From assembly GCF_030816715.1 (NCBI RefSeq), contig NZ_JAUSYH010000001.1, positions 9,106,507 to 9,170,506 on the forward strand: a stretch of 64,000 nt of DNA, read 5' to 3'. The position numbers and the translations under genes are program-made. This DNA is from Streptomyces achromogenes (GTDB taxonomy: Bacteria > Actinomycetota > Actinomycetes > Streptomycetales > Streptomycetaceae). Under the pieces are notes generated by a model. That model was not told where the DNA came from. It did no database searches and was given only the letters and a program-made list of their open reading frames with translations. Below, piece after piece: positions 1-9,059 of the stretch (the first letter of the stretch is position 1; each line of letters opens with the position of its first letter).

Positions 1-537
1 GCACCGCTGCTCCTGGTGGTCGCGGTCGTCGCGGTGTGGGGCGCCTCCCTCGGGATCGGCGGACTGGTCTTCGATCCGCTCCTCGGCCTCAAGGGCACCG
101 ATCCGGGGCTCGGACTGCTGTCTTTCGTGTTCCTGGTCGCCCTCGGCGTCGATTACGGCATCTTCCTCATGCACCGGATGAGGGAGGAGTCCCTGGCGGG
201 AGTGGAACCGGCCACGGCGGCACTCACCGCGCTGCGCACCACCGGCGGCGTCATCGCCTCCGCCGGACTCGTCCTCGCCGCGACCTTCGCCGTGCTGATG
301 AACATGGGCCTGGTGCAGCTGGTCCAGCTCGGCTTCGTGATCGCCGTCGGCGTCCTGCTCGACACCTTCCTCGTACGGACGTATCTGGTGACCAGTGCCA
401 GCGTCGCCCTGGGCCGGAAGGTGTGGTGGCCGGGCGGGCTCTCACGGCAGCCCGGGCCGGCCGAACCGGCCGGGTCGAACGGAAGGGGCGGACCGACCGA
501 GCCGCCCCGGCAGCCGGAAACCGTCAGTGCACCCTGA
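1..537 (+). CDS. MMPL/RND-family membrane transporter, C-terminal part
   Basis: The reading frame is open from the first base, so the gene begins before the window. About 178 residues remain. They hold hydrophobic segments near the start (GGLVFDPLLG) and the family's second-half signature: a membrane segment with VALGVDYGIFLMHRM, then an alanine-rich helix (GGVIASAGLVLAATF) and a last pair of helices ending in DTFLVRT. This is the C-terminal transmembrane block of MMPL proteins, inner-membrane exporters of lipids, siderophores or drugs powered by the proton gradient. A proline/glycine-rich cytoplasmic tail follows. The two-component pair lies downstream on the same strand after a gap of about 136 bases, so it may control this pump (inference). 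The substrate cannot be told from the fragment. Confidence 0.9.
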   Translation, partial: APLLLVVAVVAVWGASLGIGGLVFDPLLGLKGTDPGLGLLSFVFLVALGVDYGIFLMHRMREESLAGVEPATAALTALRTTGGVIASAGLVLAATFAVLMNMGLVQLVQLGFVIAVGVLLDTFLVRTYLVTSASVALGRKVWWPGGLSRQPGPAEPAGSNGRGGPTEPPRQPETVSAP

Positions 538-673
538 GCACGCTGTCCGAAGGCCTCGATCGAACGCTCTGATCCAGCACGCCGATCGAGCACCTTGATC
601 CGGCGGGCCCGCCGGGTGCCTCTCCTTGTGGAGGGGCGCCCGGGTTCCCCTACGAGTACCGGAAGATGGAGCC

Positions 674-2035
674 GTGGAAGAACGGGGAACGACCACAGGG
701 GTACGCGAGAGGTCGGCGGCGGAGACGGCGGCCGGTGGCGGCGGGCGGTCCCGTCGCGTCGAGCGCATCATGTCCGCCATCCACCGCGAACCGCTGACCG
801 CACCGCACCGCACCCGCAACGACGCGGTCCTCGCCCTGTGCGTCGCCGTGCTCGCCGTAGCCATCACCCTGACGGGCGGCGAAGGGACCCGGCCCGACCA
901 TCTCAGCTGGACGCTGCTGCTCGCCGGGCACGTGCCCCTCGTGTGGCGCCGGCGCAGTCCGTTGGTGGCCCTGCTCGGGGTGGTGGCCTGCATGGCTCCG
1001 TACTACGCCTTCGACTACAACCCTGCCCCGCCCGTCCCCGCGATCGTCCTGGCGCTCTACACCGTGGCGGCGACCGGCGCCGTACGCCGCACGCTGCTCA
1101 CCGGTGTCGCCGTCCTCGGCCCGACACTGATCAGCAACGGCCTCACCAACTCGGAGGGGGCGCTGGAGGCCCTGGAGATCTCCGGCTGGATCATCGCGGT
1201 CGTGTTCGTCGGTATCGCCGTCCGCTACTACCGCTTGTACGTCGCCTCCATCGTCGAGCGGGCCGAACGGGCCGAGCGCACCCGGGAGGAGGAGGCCAGG
1301 CGCCGCGTCGCCGAGGAACGGCTGCGGATGGCTCGTGACCTGCACGACCTGCTCGCCCACAGCATCACGCTCATCGGCGTGCAGACGTCCGTGGCGGCCC
1401 ACGTCCTCAGCGCCGACCCCGAGCGCCTCGATCGCAAGGCCGTCGCCCAGGCACTGGACGACATCGCGGGGACCTGCCGGATCGCCCGGGGGGAACTGCG
1501 TACGACGCTGGAGGTGCTGCGGGCGCATGACACGGTCGTGGGAGTGGACGCGGATCCGGGGCCCGGTTCCGTGTCCGGTTCTGTTTCCGGGGCCGAGGAC
1601 ATGCGGGGGCCGCTGCCCGGGATCGACGGGCTGGCCGATCTCGCGGAGACCGGCCGGGTGGCCGGGGCCAAGGTCGAACTGTCCGTCCGCGCGGACGACA
1701 TCCCGCCCTCCGTGGGCGCCGCCGCGTACCGGATCGTGCAGGAGGCGCTCACCAACGCCGTACGTCACGGCGGCCGCGAGGACCTCACCGTGCGAGTGGG
1801 TCTGTGGACCGCGTACGGCGCACTGCGGGTGAGTGTCAGGGACGACGGGACGGGCGGGGACGACGGCTCGGGCGGCGGAGTGGGCCCGTCCGACGGCACG
1901 CCGGGGTTCGGGCTCATCGGAATGCGGGAGCGGGCCCGTAGCGTGGGCGGCACACTGGACGCCGGCCCGGGGCCCGCCGAGGGCTTCGAGGTCACCGCCA
2001 CACTGCCGCTGTCCCGGGAGGACGAGGTTCGATGA
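674..2035 (+). CDS. Sensor histidine kinase, NarL-type (HisKA_3)
   Basis: About 453 residues. Four to five N-terminal membrane segments (first at VLALCVAVLAVAITL) form a small membrane sensor domain, followed by an Arg/Glu-rich coiled linker. The HisKA_3 dimerisation block is RMARDLHDLLAHS, with the phosphoacceptor histidine near residue 224. The HATPase domain follows, with N-box EALTNAVRHG and G-boxes DDGTGG and GFGLIGMRER. The stop overlaps the start of the response regulator (ATGA), so the two are co-translated. I chose GTG 674, which has GGAG just upstream, but the spacing is short; GTG 626 and ATG 770 are also in frame. The linker between HisKA and HATPase carries a Gly/Ser-rich low-complexity insertion. 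The signal sensed is unknown. Confidence 0.9.
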   Translation: MEERGTTTGVRERSAAETAAGGGGRSRRVERIMSAIHREPLTAPHRTRNDAVLALCVAVLAVAITLTGGEGTRPDHLSWTLLLAGHVPLVWRRRSPLVALLGVVACMAPYYAFDYNPAPPVPAIVLALYTVAATGAVRRTLLTGVAVLGPTLISNGLTNSEGALEALEISGWIIAVVFVGIAVRYYRLYVASIVERAERAERTREEEARRRVAEERLRMARDLHDLLAHSITLIGVQTSVAAHVLSADPERLDRKAVAQALDDIAGTCRIARGELRTTLEVLRAHDTVVGVDADPGPGSVSGSVSGAEDMRGPLPGIDGLADLAETGRVAGAKVELSVRADDIPPSVGAAAYRIVQEALTNAVRHGGREDLTVRVGLWTAYGALRVSVRDDGTGGDDGSGGGVGPSDGTPGFGLIGMRERARSVGGTLDAGPGPAEGFEVTATLPLSREDEVR

Positions 2036-2703
2036 CCATCCGCGTACTGCTGGCTGACGACCAGAACCTCGTACGGGCCTCCTTCGCGATGCTCGTCTCG
2101 TCGGCCGGGGACATGGAGGTCGTCGCCGAGGCGGGTACCGGACGGGAGGCCGTGGCGCTGGCCCGGTCGGCGCGGGCGGATCTCATCGTGATGGACATCC
2201 GCATGCCCGACCTCGACGGGATCGAGGCGACCCGGCTCATCGCCGCCGACGAGGATCTCGCGGGGGTGAAGGTGCTCGTCCTGACGACGTACGAGACCGA
2301 CGAGAACATCGTCGAGGCACTGCGGGCCGGGGCGTCCGGCTTCCTCGTGAAGGACATCAGGCCGGCCGAACTCCTCGACGCCATCCGGACGGTGGCCGCG
2401 GGGGAGTCCCTCCTCTCGCCCGGTCCCACCTCGCGGCTGATCGCCCGCTTCCTGCGCGCGCCGAACACCGCGACGACATCCGCGGTGGGCGGCCCCAGCG
2501 GGCTGTCCGAACGGGAACGGCAGGTGCTCGCGCTGGTCGCGCGCGGTCTCAACAACCCCGAGATCGCCGACGCGTTGGGACTCAGCCCGCTGACCGCGAA
2601 GACCCATGTCAGCCGGATCATGGGCAAGTTGGGGGCGCGGGACCGGGCGCAACTGGTGATCGTGGCGTACGAGTCGGGGCTTGTGACACCTGGGACTGTC
2701 TGA
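2032..2703 (+). CDS. Response regulator, NarL/LuxR family
   Basis: 223 residues. The receiver domain (1-120) has the acidic pair D9/D10, phosphoacceptor D55 (VMDIRMPD), T85 and K107. The C-terminal LuxR-type helix-turn-helix (about 155-215) reads LSERERQVLALVARG, then NPEIADALGLSPLTAKTHVS. It is the cognate partner of the kinase directly upstream: the two genes overlap by four bases, which is the usual actinomycete arrangement. The targets are unknown; the MMPL transporter upstream is a candidate. Confidence 0.95.
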   Translation: MTIRVLLADDQNLVRASFAMLVSSAGDMEVVAEAGTGREAVALARSARADLIVMDIRMPDLDGIEATRLIAADEDLAGVKVLVLTTYETDENIVEALRAGASGFLVKDIRPAELLDAIRTVAAGESLLSPGPTSRLIARFLRAPNTATTSAVGGPSGLSERERQVLALVARGLNNPEIADALGLSPLTAKTHVSRIMGKLGARDRAQLVIVAYESGLVTPGTV

Positions 2704-2936
2704 GTTCGGGCCGACTTCGGGCGGGTTCAGGTTGCGCTCCGGCGGTCGGTTGTACGGTCCCTCAACTCCCTGTGGTTGCACGGACATTGCTCTGTCCCTC
2801 GGTGCGCACAAGTCTGCGCGGCTTCGCTTATGGGGGCGTCCGAAGGCGTGAGCGGAAAAGCGAAATTTGCCTTCTGAGCTGGGAAGATGAGGCTTGTCGA
2901 AGGTCTCTGTCATCGCAGCAGGAAGGCACTTTCTGC

Positions 2937-3530
2937 GTGCACCCTACCCAGTCGCGTCCCAAGCTCGTCGTGTCGGCCGATGGCCACGGGGTGGTCCGCC
3001 ACGCCGGATCCCGCCTGCTGGCCGATCTCTCCCATGTAACCAGCCCGACCAGCGCCTTCACGGACGCACTGCGTCCACTGCGACCGCGTGGCACCGGGCA
3101 CGACCCCGGTCGGATCGCCGGTAGACCTCGCGATCATGCTCGCCGACGGCGGCGAGGTGACAGCGGACCTGGCCCTGCTGCGCGGCCAGGCGGAGGGTTT
3201 CGGCCCTGTCGCCTCCACCCCGACCGCCTGGCGCCTGCTGGCCGGCATCGATTCGGCTGCACTCGCGCGCCTGCGCTCGACCAGAGCCACTGCCCGGAAT
3301 GTCGCCTGCAAGCCGCCGAGACCACGGCAGGAATACCCGCTGCCCGCGCGGGTGGACGCGACCTGCCCGGTCTTGTCATGGACCTCGACGCCACCCTGGT
3401 CACCTCCCACCCCGAGAAGGAGCAGGCAGCGGCGACCTACAAGCGCGGCTTCGGCTACCACCCGCTGCTGTGCTCCCTGGACGACACCGGCGAAGCCCTG
3501 GCCGGAGTTCCTACTGATCGTTGCAAAATG
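2937..3530 (+). pseudogene. IS1380-family transposase, N-terminal remnant
   Basis: From a GTG at 2937 the sequence reads PKLVVSADGHGVVRHAGSRL and LLADLSHVTSP. The homology then moves to another frame near 3090 (VDLAIMLADGGEVTADLALL, FGPVASTPTAWRLL) and shifts back near 3370 (LVMDLDATLVTSHPEKE, YHPLLCSLDDTGEALAG). These are consecutive blocks of IS1380-type DDE transposases (family knowledge), including the first catalytic Asp region DLDATL. Two frameshifts and loss of everything after GEALAG show that it is dead. It abuts the IS6 remnant on its right. Confidence 0.8.
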
Positions 3531-3642
3531 AGGTCGCGGTGTCGGCTGGTGATCTGCGGCGATCCGAGAGGGAGGGCAGACAGCGGGGAGTGTTCGGTCC
3601 GCGTTCGTCCCGGCTCACGCAACCTGCGCAAGCGCTGGGCAG

Positions 3643-4310
3643 GGCGTTGTCGCGCTGTGGGGTGTGTGGGTGCCTGTCGGTGTACCGGGGTGTGGTGGGG
3701 CGGGGTGTCGGCCCTGGGTCAGGCTGTTGCGGGCTGGCCAGCGGTGCCGGTGACGTGGTCCCAGACGGTGAAGCGGACGGTCATCTCGGCTCGGCAGCGG
3801 GAAGCGGTCATCAGATGCCGGTGGGGTCACCAGCGGGGTGAGATGCCGCTGAACGCGGACTGCAACCGCTGGGCTGCCCCGGTACGGCGGAAGCCTTTCA
3901 TCGCGCGTTCGCGCTGTCTGGTGGGCTGCTGGCTGTTCTCGGCCCGATTGTTCAAGCCCTTGCGGGAGCGGTGTTCGACGGAGGGCATGACCTCGCGGTG
4001 AGCGGCGCCGTATGAGCGCAGCTTGTCCGTGACGATCACCCGCGGCACCGCGCCTGCCGTCTTGAGGAGTCGGCGGAAGAATCGCCTGGCCGCGATCTTG
4101 TCCCGCCGGTTCTGCACCAGGATGTCCAGCACCATGCCGTCCTCGTCGACAGCCCGCCAGAGGTACGTCTGCTCACCGTTGATCTTGATGAAGACCTCGT
4201 CCGGGTGCCACTTGTCACCAGGTCGGGGCTGGCGGCGGCGCAGCGAATTGGCGTACTGCTGCCCCGAACTTCATGCACCAGCGGCGGGTACCGCATCCCA
4301 CCGGCATACC
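3643..4310 (-). mobile_element. Degenerate IS6-family element (transposase remnant)
   Basis: On the minus strand the transposase reads GDKWHPDEVFIKINGEQTYL, then RRDKIAARRFFRRLL, VIVTDKLRSYGAAHREVMP and NRAENSQQPTRQRERAMKGF. This is clearly related to the two better preserved IS6 copies in the window. There is an in-frame TGA at 3827-3829 (after SGISPRW), then the frame continues to about 3720, and a frameshift near 4250 separates RWCMKFG from the rest. GGCGTTGTCGCGCTGTGG at 3643-3660 resembles the terminal repeat GGCGCTGTCACGTTG and probably marks its left end. The right end has been lost. It is an older, diverged relative rather than a recent copy. Confidence 0.8.
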
Positions 4311-4509
4311 GCAGGGATCATGAACAGTCACCGCCCCGACGACAACCCGAAAAAGCTCAGTAACCAGCCGGTGACATCCACTCAGACGGACAACTGACAA
4401 TCCACAAACACCGTCAGAGCCATCCTTGCGAAAACCATTGGTGCCCGGCTTGCTCCGCTGATGGACTGACGTCCTACCGTGAGTCTGCCGCGTGACGGAG
4501 GTAGTGGTT

Positions 4510-5265
4510 GTGACAGGCTATGACGTGCTTGCCGGGGTGTACGAATGGCTCATCTCGGATGCAAAGTTGCCGCCAGCCGAGTTCGCTGCGTCGTTCGACG
4601 ACGTCCTCAATCTCCTGCCGTCGAACGCGCACGTCCTCGACTGTTCGTGCGGAACAGGACAGTTGGCGGTTGGCGTCGCCGGTCGTGGCATGCAGGTTGT
4701 CGCAACTGACGCCAGCGAGGCGATGGTTCGTCGCACTGCAGAGTTGTCCGAGGAGTTCGGGGCATCTGTCCGGGCCGTACGGGCGAACTGGGAAGAGCTG
4801 CCCGACCATTTCCAGGACAACACGTTCGACATGGTGTTCTGCGTTGGCAACTCGCTTCACCATGCCGCGGGCGCGACAGGCAGAGGTGCTGCTCTGGAGT
4901 CGATGTCACGGCTTCTGCGCCCCGGCGGGCGCTTGGTACTCACATCCCGCACTTGGGAACTCGTGAGGGCCAGAGGTTCCCGGCTGGAGATCAGTGACCG
5001 ACTCGTCCGCCGGAACGGTCGCGATGCCGTCGTGGTCTACCGCTGGGAGATTGCGCCGCATTGGGAGGAGGAGCACCACATCGAGATTGCGATCGCGCAA
5101 GTTGACGCGACCGGGTTGGTTCTTGTCCGCTCGGAACTGCTGTCCTGCTGGCCCTACCGGTACGAGGAACTCGAAGCCGAGCTGCACCGGGTCGGACTCC
5201 GAACGGAACTGAGCACGTTCGATCGTGAGGCCGAGAACTACATGGTGGTCGCGAGCAAGGTATAA
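4510..5265 (+). CDS. Class I SAM-dependent methyltransferase
   Basis: 251 residues from GTG 4510, preceded by GGAGG at 4497-4501 with 8-base spacing; an in-frame GTG at 4492 is less well placed. The Rossmann methyltransferase motifs are in order: motif I VLDCSCGTGQLAVG (about 44-57), motif II acidic end VVATDAS, post-II NWEELP, motif IV FDMVFCVGNSLHH, and post-motif LLRPGGRLVLTSRTW. The C-terminal half has the WEIAPHW and ENYMVVASK strands seen in small-molecule methyltransferases of the glycine/sarcosine N-methyltransferase type. It sits alone between insertion-sequence remnants, so the substrate cannot be inferred. The gene looks intact. Confidence 0.85.
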   Translation: MTGYDVLAGVYEWLISDAKLPPAEFAASFDDVLNLLPSNAHVLDCSCGTGQLAVGVAGRGMQVVATDASEAMVRRTAELSEEFGASVRAVRANWEELPDHFQDNTFDMVFCVGNSLHHAAGATGRGAALESMSRLLRPGGRLVLTSRTWELVRARGSRLEISDRLVRRNGRDAVVVYRWEIAPHWEEEHHIEIAIAQVDATGLVLVRSELLSCWPYRYEELEAELHRVGLRTELSTFDREAENYMVVASKV

Positions 5266-5340
5266 ACACCGGACTCTCAGTCCCTGGCCGGACCGCGCGG
5301 TTGCTCGCAGGACGCTTGCGCCCTCTCATCGGTGCGGGTT

Positions 5341-5700
5341 TCAAGTGGTCAACGCAACGACTCGGACGAGGAGCGCTCGTCGATCAGACGGCGGTAGCTC
5401 CGGGGTGACGGTGTGGCGCTGTTTCCTGGTCACGCCCAGATCAATGAGCAGGATCTCGTCGATCAGCAGCGTGAACGGATCCAGCTTCGACGGCCGCGCC
5501 GAAGCGGTTGTCGTGCGTGGCTGCGGCCAAGCCGAGGCCAGGGCCTTGTCGACCGTGCTCCAGGTGACGCCGTACGTGCACTGCAACGCCCGGTTCGACA
5601 TGCCATCGCGGGAGTCGCGCCGCAGCGCGGCGTACAACTCGACCTTCGACTGGCCAGGCGGCATCGGGGGTGCTTCCTCTGCTGAACACATCCAGCTTGA
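5341..5700 (-). pseudogene. IS21-like transposase, N-terminal remnant
   Basis: Minus-strand reading gives SKVELYAALRRDSRDGMSNR, a helix-turn-helix segment YGVTWSTVDKALASAWPQPR, and PSKLDPFTLLIDEILL followed by RKQRHTVT. This is the DNA-binding N-terminus of IstA-type (IS21) transposases. After TVT the expected RLIDE block appears in another frame, and nothing of the DDE core follows. It is therefore frameshifted and truncated. Confidence 0.7.
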
Positions 5701-5844
5701 CACCGCAACCCCGATGGTGACGTCAGAATGCGCGAACATCTTTCGGAGCCATCACCTGGTGCCGTCAGCTTTCACGAACAACTGACGTCACCAACATCAA
5801 CCGACGGAACCACCCACGCCGAAGCCATCACCCACGCTCCTCAT

Positions 5845-6018
5845 GCCGCCCAGTTGAGCCCGAGGTCGGCGAGCGCCGCCCGGCACTACGACGAGGACCA
5901 GCTGTCCGACCTGGTGATGCTCATCGCCCTGATCAACGCCACCAACCGCATGGGCGTCATCGTCCGCCAGCGCGGCGGCGACTACCAGCCCGACATGTTC
6001 GCCGACACGGCTCACTGA
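5845..6018 (+). pseudogene. Carboxymuconolactone decarboxylase/AhpD-type fragment
   Basis: The frame ending at 6018 contains YDEDQLSDLVMLIALINATN, then RMGVIVRQRGGDYQP. This is the conserved C-terminal helix pair of carboxymuconolactone decarboxylase/alkylhydroperoxidase-like proteins (family knowledge). The CxxC active-site half is absent, and the preceding residues look unrelated, so this is a truncated remnant. An in-frame ATG exists at 5728 but the first 40 residues have no family resemblance. Confidence 0.65.
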
Positions 6019-6041
6019 CCCGTAGACCCGTCGCGGCCTGA

Positions 6042-6071
6042 CCCGGCCCGGATCGCTCGATCCGAGCCGGG
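6042..6071 (+). terminator. Hairpin terminator after the AhpD-like remnant
   Basis: CCCGGC-C-CGGATCG, a two-base loop, then CGATCCG-A-GCCGGG: a 13-bp stem broken by one mismatch, 24 bases after the stop codon. No U-tract, as is common in actinomycetes. Confidence 0.5.
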
Positions 6072-6247
6072 CTCGCGAATGCCTGCGGCCAAACGTCATC
6101 CCCGTCACAGCGAGAGTAATTGTCAAGAGTTGTGGATCGTTGTGATGAGGGCCTGTCTGGCGGATCACACGCGTAGTCAGATGGGGCCGCCGTGGCAATC
6201 GCGGACAGCGGATGGCAACGCGGCAGGCAGGCCGCTAGCCTGCCGGT

Positions 6248-6874
6248 GTGATTTCCGCATTTCTCGACACGGCCGAGGTCGCGTCCCGGCTGCTGCGCTC
6301 GCCGGTGCTGGCCGAACGGTGGGAGCAGCCGAGTGCATTGGCCGAGTTCCGGGTCAGCGGGCTAGCCGGGCATCTGGCTCGGGCGGTCTTCAACGTCGAG
6401 CGTTGGCTGGCTGAGCTGCCACCGGCGGGCGGGACGCCCATCGATGCTGTCGCGTACTTCCTGTCTGGCGCCGGCCCGGCGTCGCAGCTGGAGGATGCGG
6501 TGCCGCGTCGGATCCGCGAGGTGGGCGAGCAGGAGGCGGCCGGTGGGCCTGCCACCCTGGTCGAGGAGTTTGACGCCGCTCGCGCCCGGCTCGCAGTGCA
6601 GTTGCCGACCATGCCGCTCGACCGGCCTGTCGGCGTGTTCGCCCAGGTACTGCCGCTCGATCAGTGTCTGCTAACCCGGCTTGTGGAACTTGTTGTCCAT
6701 CTCGACGACCTTGCCGTCAGCCTGGAGGCACCCACGCCGTCGGTGTCGGTCGAGGCCACCGACTTGGTGATCGCCTGCCTTACCCGTATGGCCGTGGTTC
6801 GGCACGGCGTCCTTCCGGTGATGCGCACCCTGGCCCGCCGCGAACGCGCCACCGATCCGATCGCGGCCTTTTAG
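6248..6874 (+). CDS. Maleylpyruvate isomerase family (mycothiol-dependent, DinB-like)
   Basis: 208 residues from a GTG. The DinB-like four-helix fold is indicated by VSGLAGHLARAVFNVERWL near residues 36-54, where the His is a metal ligand in this family. A second metal-binding region, TRLVELVVHLDDLAVSL (about 142-158), is followed by a C-terminal helix with VVRHGVLPVMRTLARRER. Such proteins use mycothiol, the actinomycete thiol, for isomerase or detoxification reactions (family knowledge). Length matches the single-domain members. There is no clear ribosome-binding site before the GTG, so the start is uncertain. The neighbours are mobile-element debris, so no pathway is suggested. Confidence 0.75.
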   Translation: MISAFLDTAEVASRLLRSPVLAERWEQPSALAEFRVSGLAGHLARAVFNVERWLAELPPAGGTPIDAVAYFLSGAGPASQLEDAVPRRIREVGEQEAAGGPATLVEEFDAARARLAVQLPTMPLDRPVGVFAQVLPLDQCLLTRLVELVVHLDDLAVSLEAPTPSVSVEATDLVIACLTRMAVVRHGVLPVMRTLARRERATDPIAAF

Positions 6875-6876
6875 GC

Positions 6877-7000
6877 GGCTGCGACCTCCGCGCGCTCGAC
6901 GAGGATGCCGTTTCCGAACTTCGCGCCCGCGCGGACCAGGGTGACGAGGCAGGCTCCGGTGACCGCGCGCCAGCGGGCCTGGGCGGATTCGAGGCTCTGT
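6877..7000 (-). pseudogene. Transposase C-terminal tail fragment (copy 1)
   Basis: The minus strand encodes SAQARWRAVTGACLVTLVRA, then GAKFGNGILVERAEVAAA and a stop. A very similar tail (SAQARWRAITAPHLVALVRN, GARFKNGHLVERPEAIAA) occurs at 60098-60400. These look like the ends of one family of actinomycete transposases; I could not fix the IS family. Nothing upstream of the tail is recognisable. Confidence 0.5.
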
Positions 7001-7068
7001 CCGCAGTTCCGAGAATCCCCAGGTCAGCGGAGTGAGCGAGGGATCGTTTCGGTAGAGTATGTCCCGGC

Positions 7069-8101
7069 GTGGCAAGCAAGACGGTCGAGGCTGTGCTGTT
7101 TCCCCGGATCGATGTGCGAGTGGAGCGGGTCAGCGACTCCCCCGACGTCCTCGGGGTGGAGGCCGTGTCCACCGCTCGCCCGGGCCGGTGCCCGGACTGC
7201 CGGAAACAGGCGAGGCGCATACATAGCACGTATCAACGAGCCCTGGATGTAAGGCCGTTGGGGCGCGCCGGGTCATTGTCCGCGGGTCCGCCGGTACTTC
7301 TGTGACCGGAAGAACTGTTCCCGCAAGACGTTCGTCGAGCAGGTGCCGGGCCTGTCCGAGCGGCACCGTCGCTCCAGCACCGGACTGACAGACTGGCTGC
7401 GGTCGATCGCGATCGAGCTGGGCGGACCTCCGGCCGCGCGGTTGTGCCGCCGCCTGCGGCTGGCTGGCAAGACCCGGCTGCTCAGGCTGTTGACGGCGCC
7501 GACGGTGTCGGACCGTGCGCCGCGGGTGCTGGGGGCGGATGAGTTCGTCTTCCGCAAGGGCTGCACCTACGGCACCGTGCTGGTCGACGTCGAAGCCGGC
7601 CGGGTCGTGGACGTGCTGCCCGATCGCACCTCCGAAACGTTCGCGGCCTGGCTCAAGAGCCATCCCGGAGCCGAGATCATCTGCCGAGACCGGGCCACTG
7701 CCTACACCAAGGCGGTCAGGGAAGCAGGTCCCAAAGCCCTCGAAGTCGCTGATCGCCGGCACCTGTTACAGAACCTGTCCGCGGCGGTGGAGAAGACCTG
7801 CCACCAGCACCGCGACTGCCTGCGCAAACGCGCCGAGGAGAAGACGGTGACCGAGGTTCCGGAGCCGCCCCCAATGCTGTTACCGCCCGCGGAACTGCCC
7901 CGCACTCAGATCATCGAACGCACCCGCCACCGCTACGAGGACATCCACCGCCTGCTGGAGAAAGGCTGGACCATCAGCGCGATCGCCCGCCGTCTGAATC
8001 TCGACCGCAAGACGTGCGCCGCTTCCGCGACACCGACTTCGACCAGCTGCTCGCCTCCGCCCGCGAGCGCCGCCCCAACGGCGTCCTGGAGCCGTTCAAG
8101 G
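7069..8101 (+). pseudogene. ISL3-family transposase, frameshifted and truncated
   Basis: The N-terminus has the ISL3 zinc-finger (CPDCRKQARRIHSTYQRALD). The frame breaks near 7260 and resumes as RRYFCDRKNCSRKTF. The DDE core follows: VLGADEFVFRKGCTYGTVLV, IICRDRATAYTKAVREAGPK, and VADRRHLLQNLSAAVEKTC, with the DxR/H motifs of the family. A second frameshift lies near 8010 (LDRKT, then VRRFRDTDFDQLLASARERR). The gene stops at 8101, where the IS6 element begins. The C-terminus is missing, so the IS6 insertion or a linked deletion cut it off. Confidence 0.85.
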
Positions 8102-8961
8102 GGCGCTGTCACGTTGTTGAGTGGGCGGTGTCTGATGGTGCGTCGCAGCGTGGTGGAGCCCAGTTTCGGGCTGTACTCAGGCCGCGGTGGCAAGGCCGGT
8201 GACGCCGGTGATCTGCTCCCAGATTGCGAAGCGGACGGTCATCTCGGCTCGGTGGGCGGCAGCGGTCATCAGGTGGCGGCGGGGCCGGAAGTGGGGCGAG
8301 ATGCCGCTGAACGCGGACAGGAACCGCTGGGCCCCGCCCACTGAGCAAAAGCCTTCATCGCTCGTTCGCGTTGCCTGGTGGGCTGGTGGCTGTTCTCGGC
8401 CCGGTTGTTGAGGTACTTCGACTGTCGGTGCTCGATGCAGGGCATGACCTCGCGGTGGGCAGCACTGTAGGAGCGGAGCTTGTCGGTGACGATCACCCGC
8501 GGCACCGCACCGGTCCTCTTCATCAGTCTGCGGAAGAAGCGCCTGGCCGCGGCCTTGTCCCGCCGGTTCTGCACCAGGATGTCCAGCACGTTGCCGTCCT
8601 GGTCGACGGCCCGCCACAGGTACTTCTGTTCTCCATTGATCTTGACGAAGACCTCGTCCAGGTGCCATTTGTCACCAGGCTGAGGCTGTCGGCGGCGCAG
8701 CGCGCCTGCGTAGGTCTGCCCGAACTTGGCGCACCAGCGGCGGATCGTCTCGTAGGAGACGACGATCCCACGCTCGAGCATGAGCTCCTCGACCTCGCGG
8801 AATGACAGCGGGAAGCGGTGGTAAAGCCACACACAGTGGGAGATGACCTCGACCGGGTACCGGTGCCCCTTGTACGACGGCGACACGGCCCCCACAGACA
8901 GCCCCTTCCAGCACGATCAACCAGAAGATCATCCCACCCCGCCAACCAACGTGACAGCGCC
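8102..8961 (-). mobile_element. IS6-family insertion sequence, copy A
   Basis: 860 bp bounded by perfect 15-bp inverted repeats GGCGCTGTCACGTTG (8102-8116 and, reverse-complemented, 8947-8961). It is nearly identical to copy B at 23712-24569 but in the opposite orientation. No 8-bp target duplication is visible (flanks GTTCAAGG and CTCCAGAC), so it did not arrive by a simple insertion or has recombined since. It cuts off the ISL3 gene on its left. Confidence 0.9.
8177..8895 (-). pseudogene. IS6-family transposase, single frameshift
   Basis: Starts GAVSPSYKGHRYPVEVISHC and carries the IS6 DDE core: KWHLDEVFVKINGE (first D), VIVTDKLRSYSAAHREVMP (second D) and NRAENSHQPTRQRERAMK (E). Compared with copy B, one base is missing near 8355 (GGGCTTCCG has become GGCTTTTG), so after AMK the product runs into a short wrong tail, while the proper end (SVGGAQRFLSAFSGISPHF) is in another frame to 8177. 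This copy is therefore probably inactive on its own but could be mobilised by copy B's enzyme. Confidence 0.85.
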
Positions 8962-9059
8962 CTCCAGACCGAACTCCAAGGCCACATGTCAGCACTCGTA
9001 CGCGCAGCAGCATCACCTCAGGACTAACTCATCCCCGAAACAAACATGCCTCAGCCCTC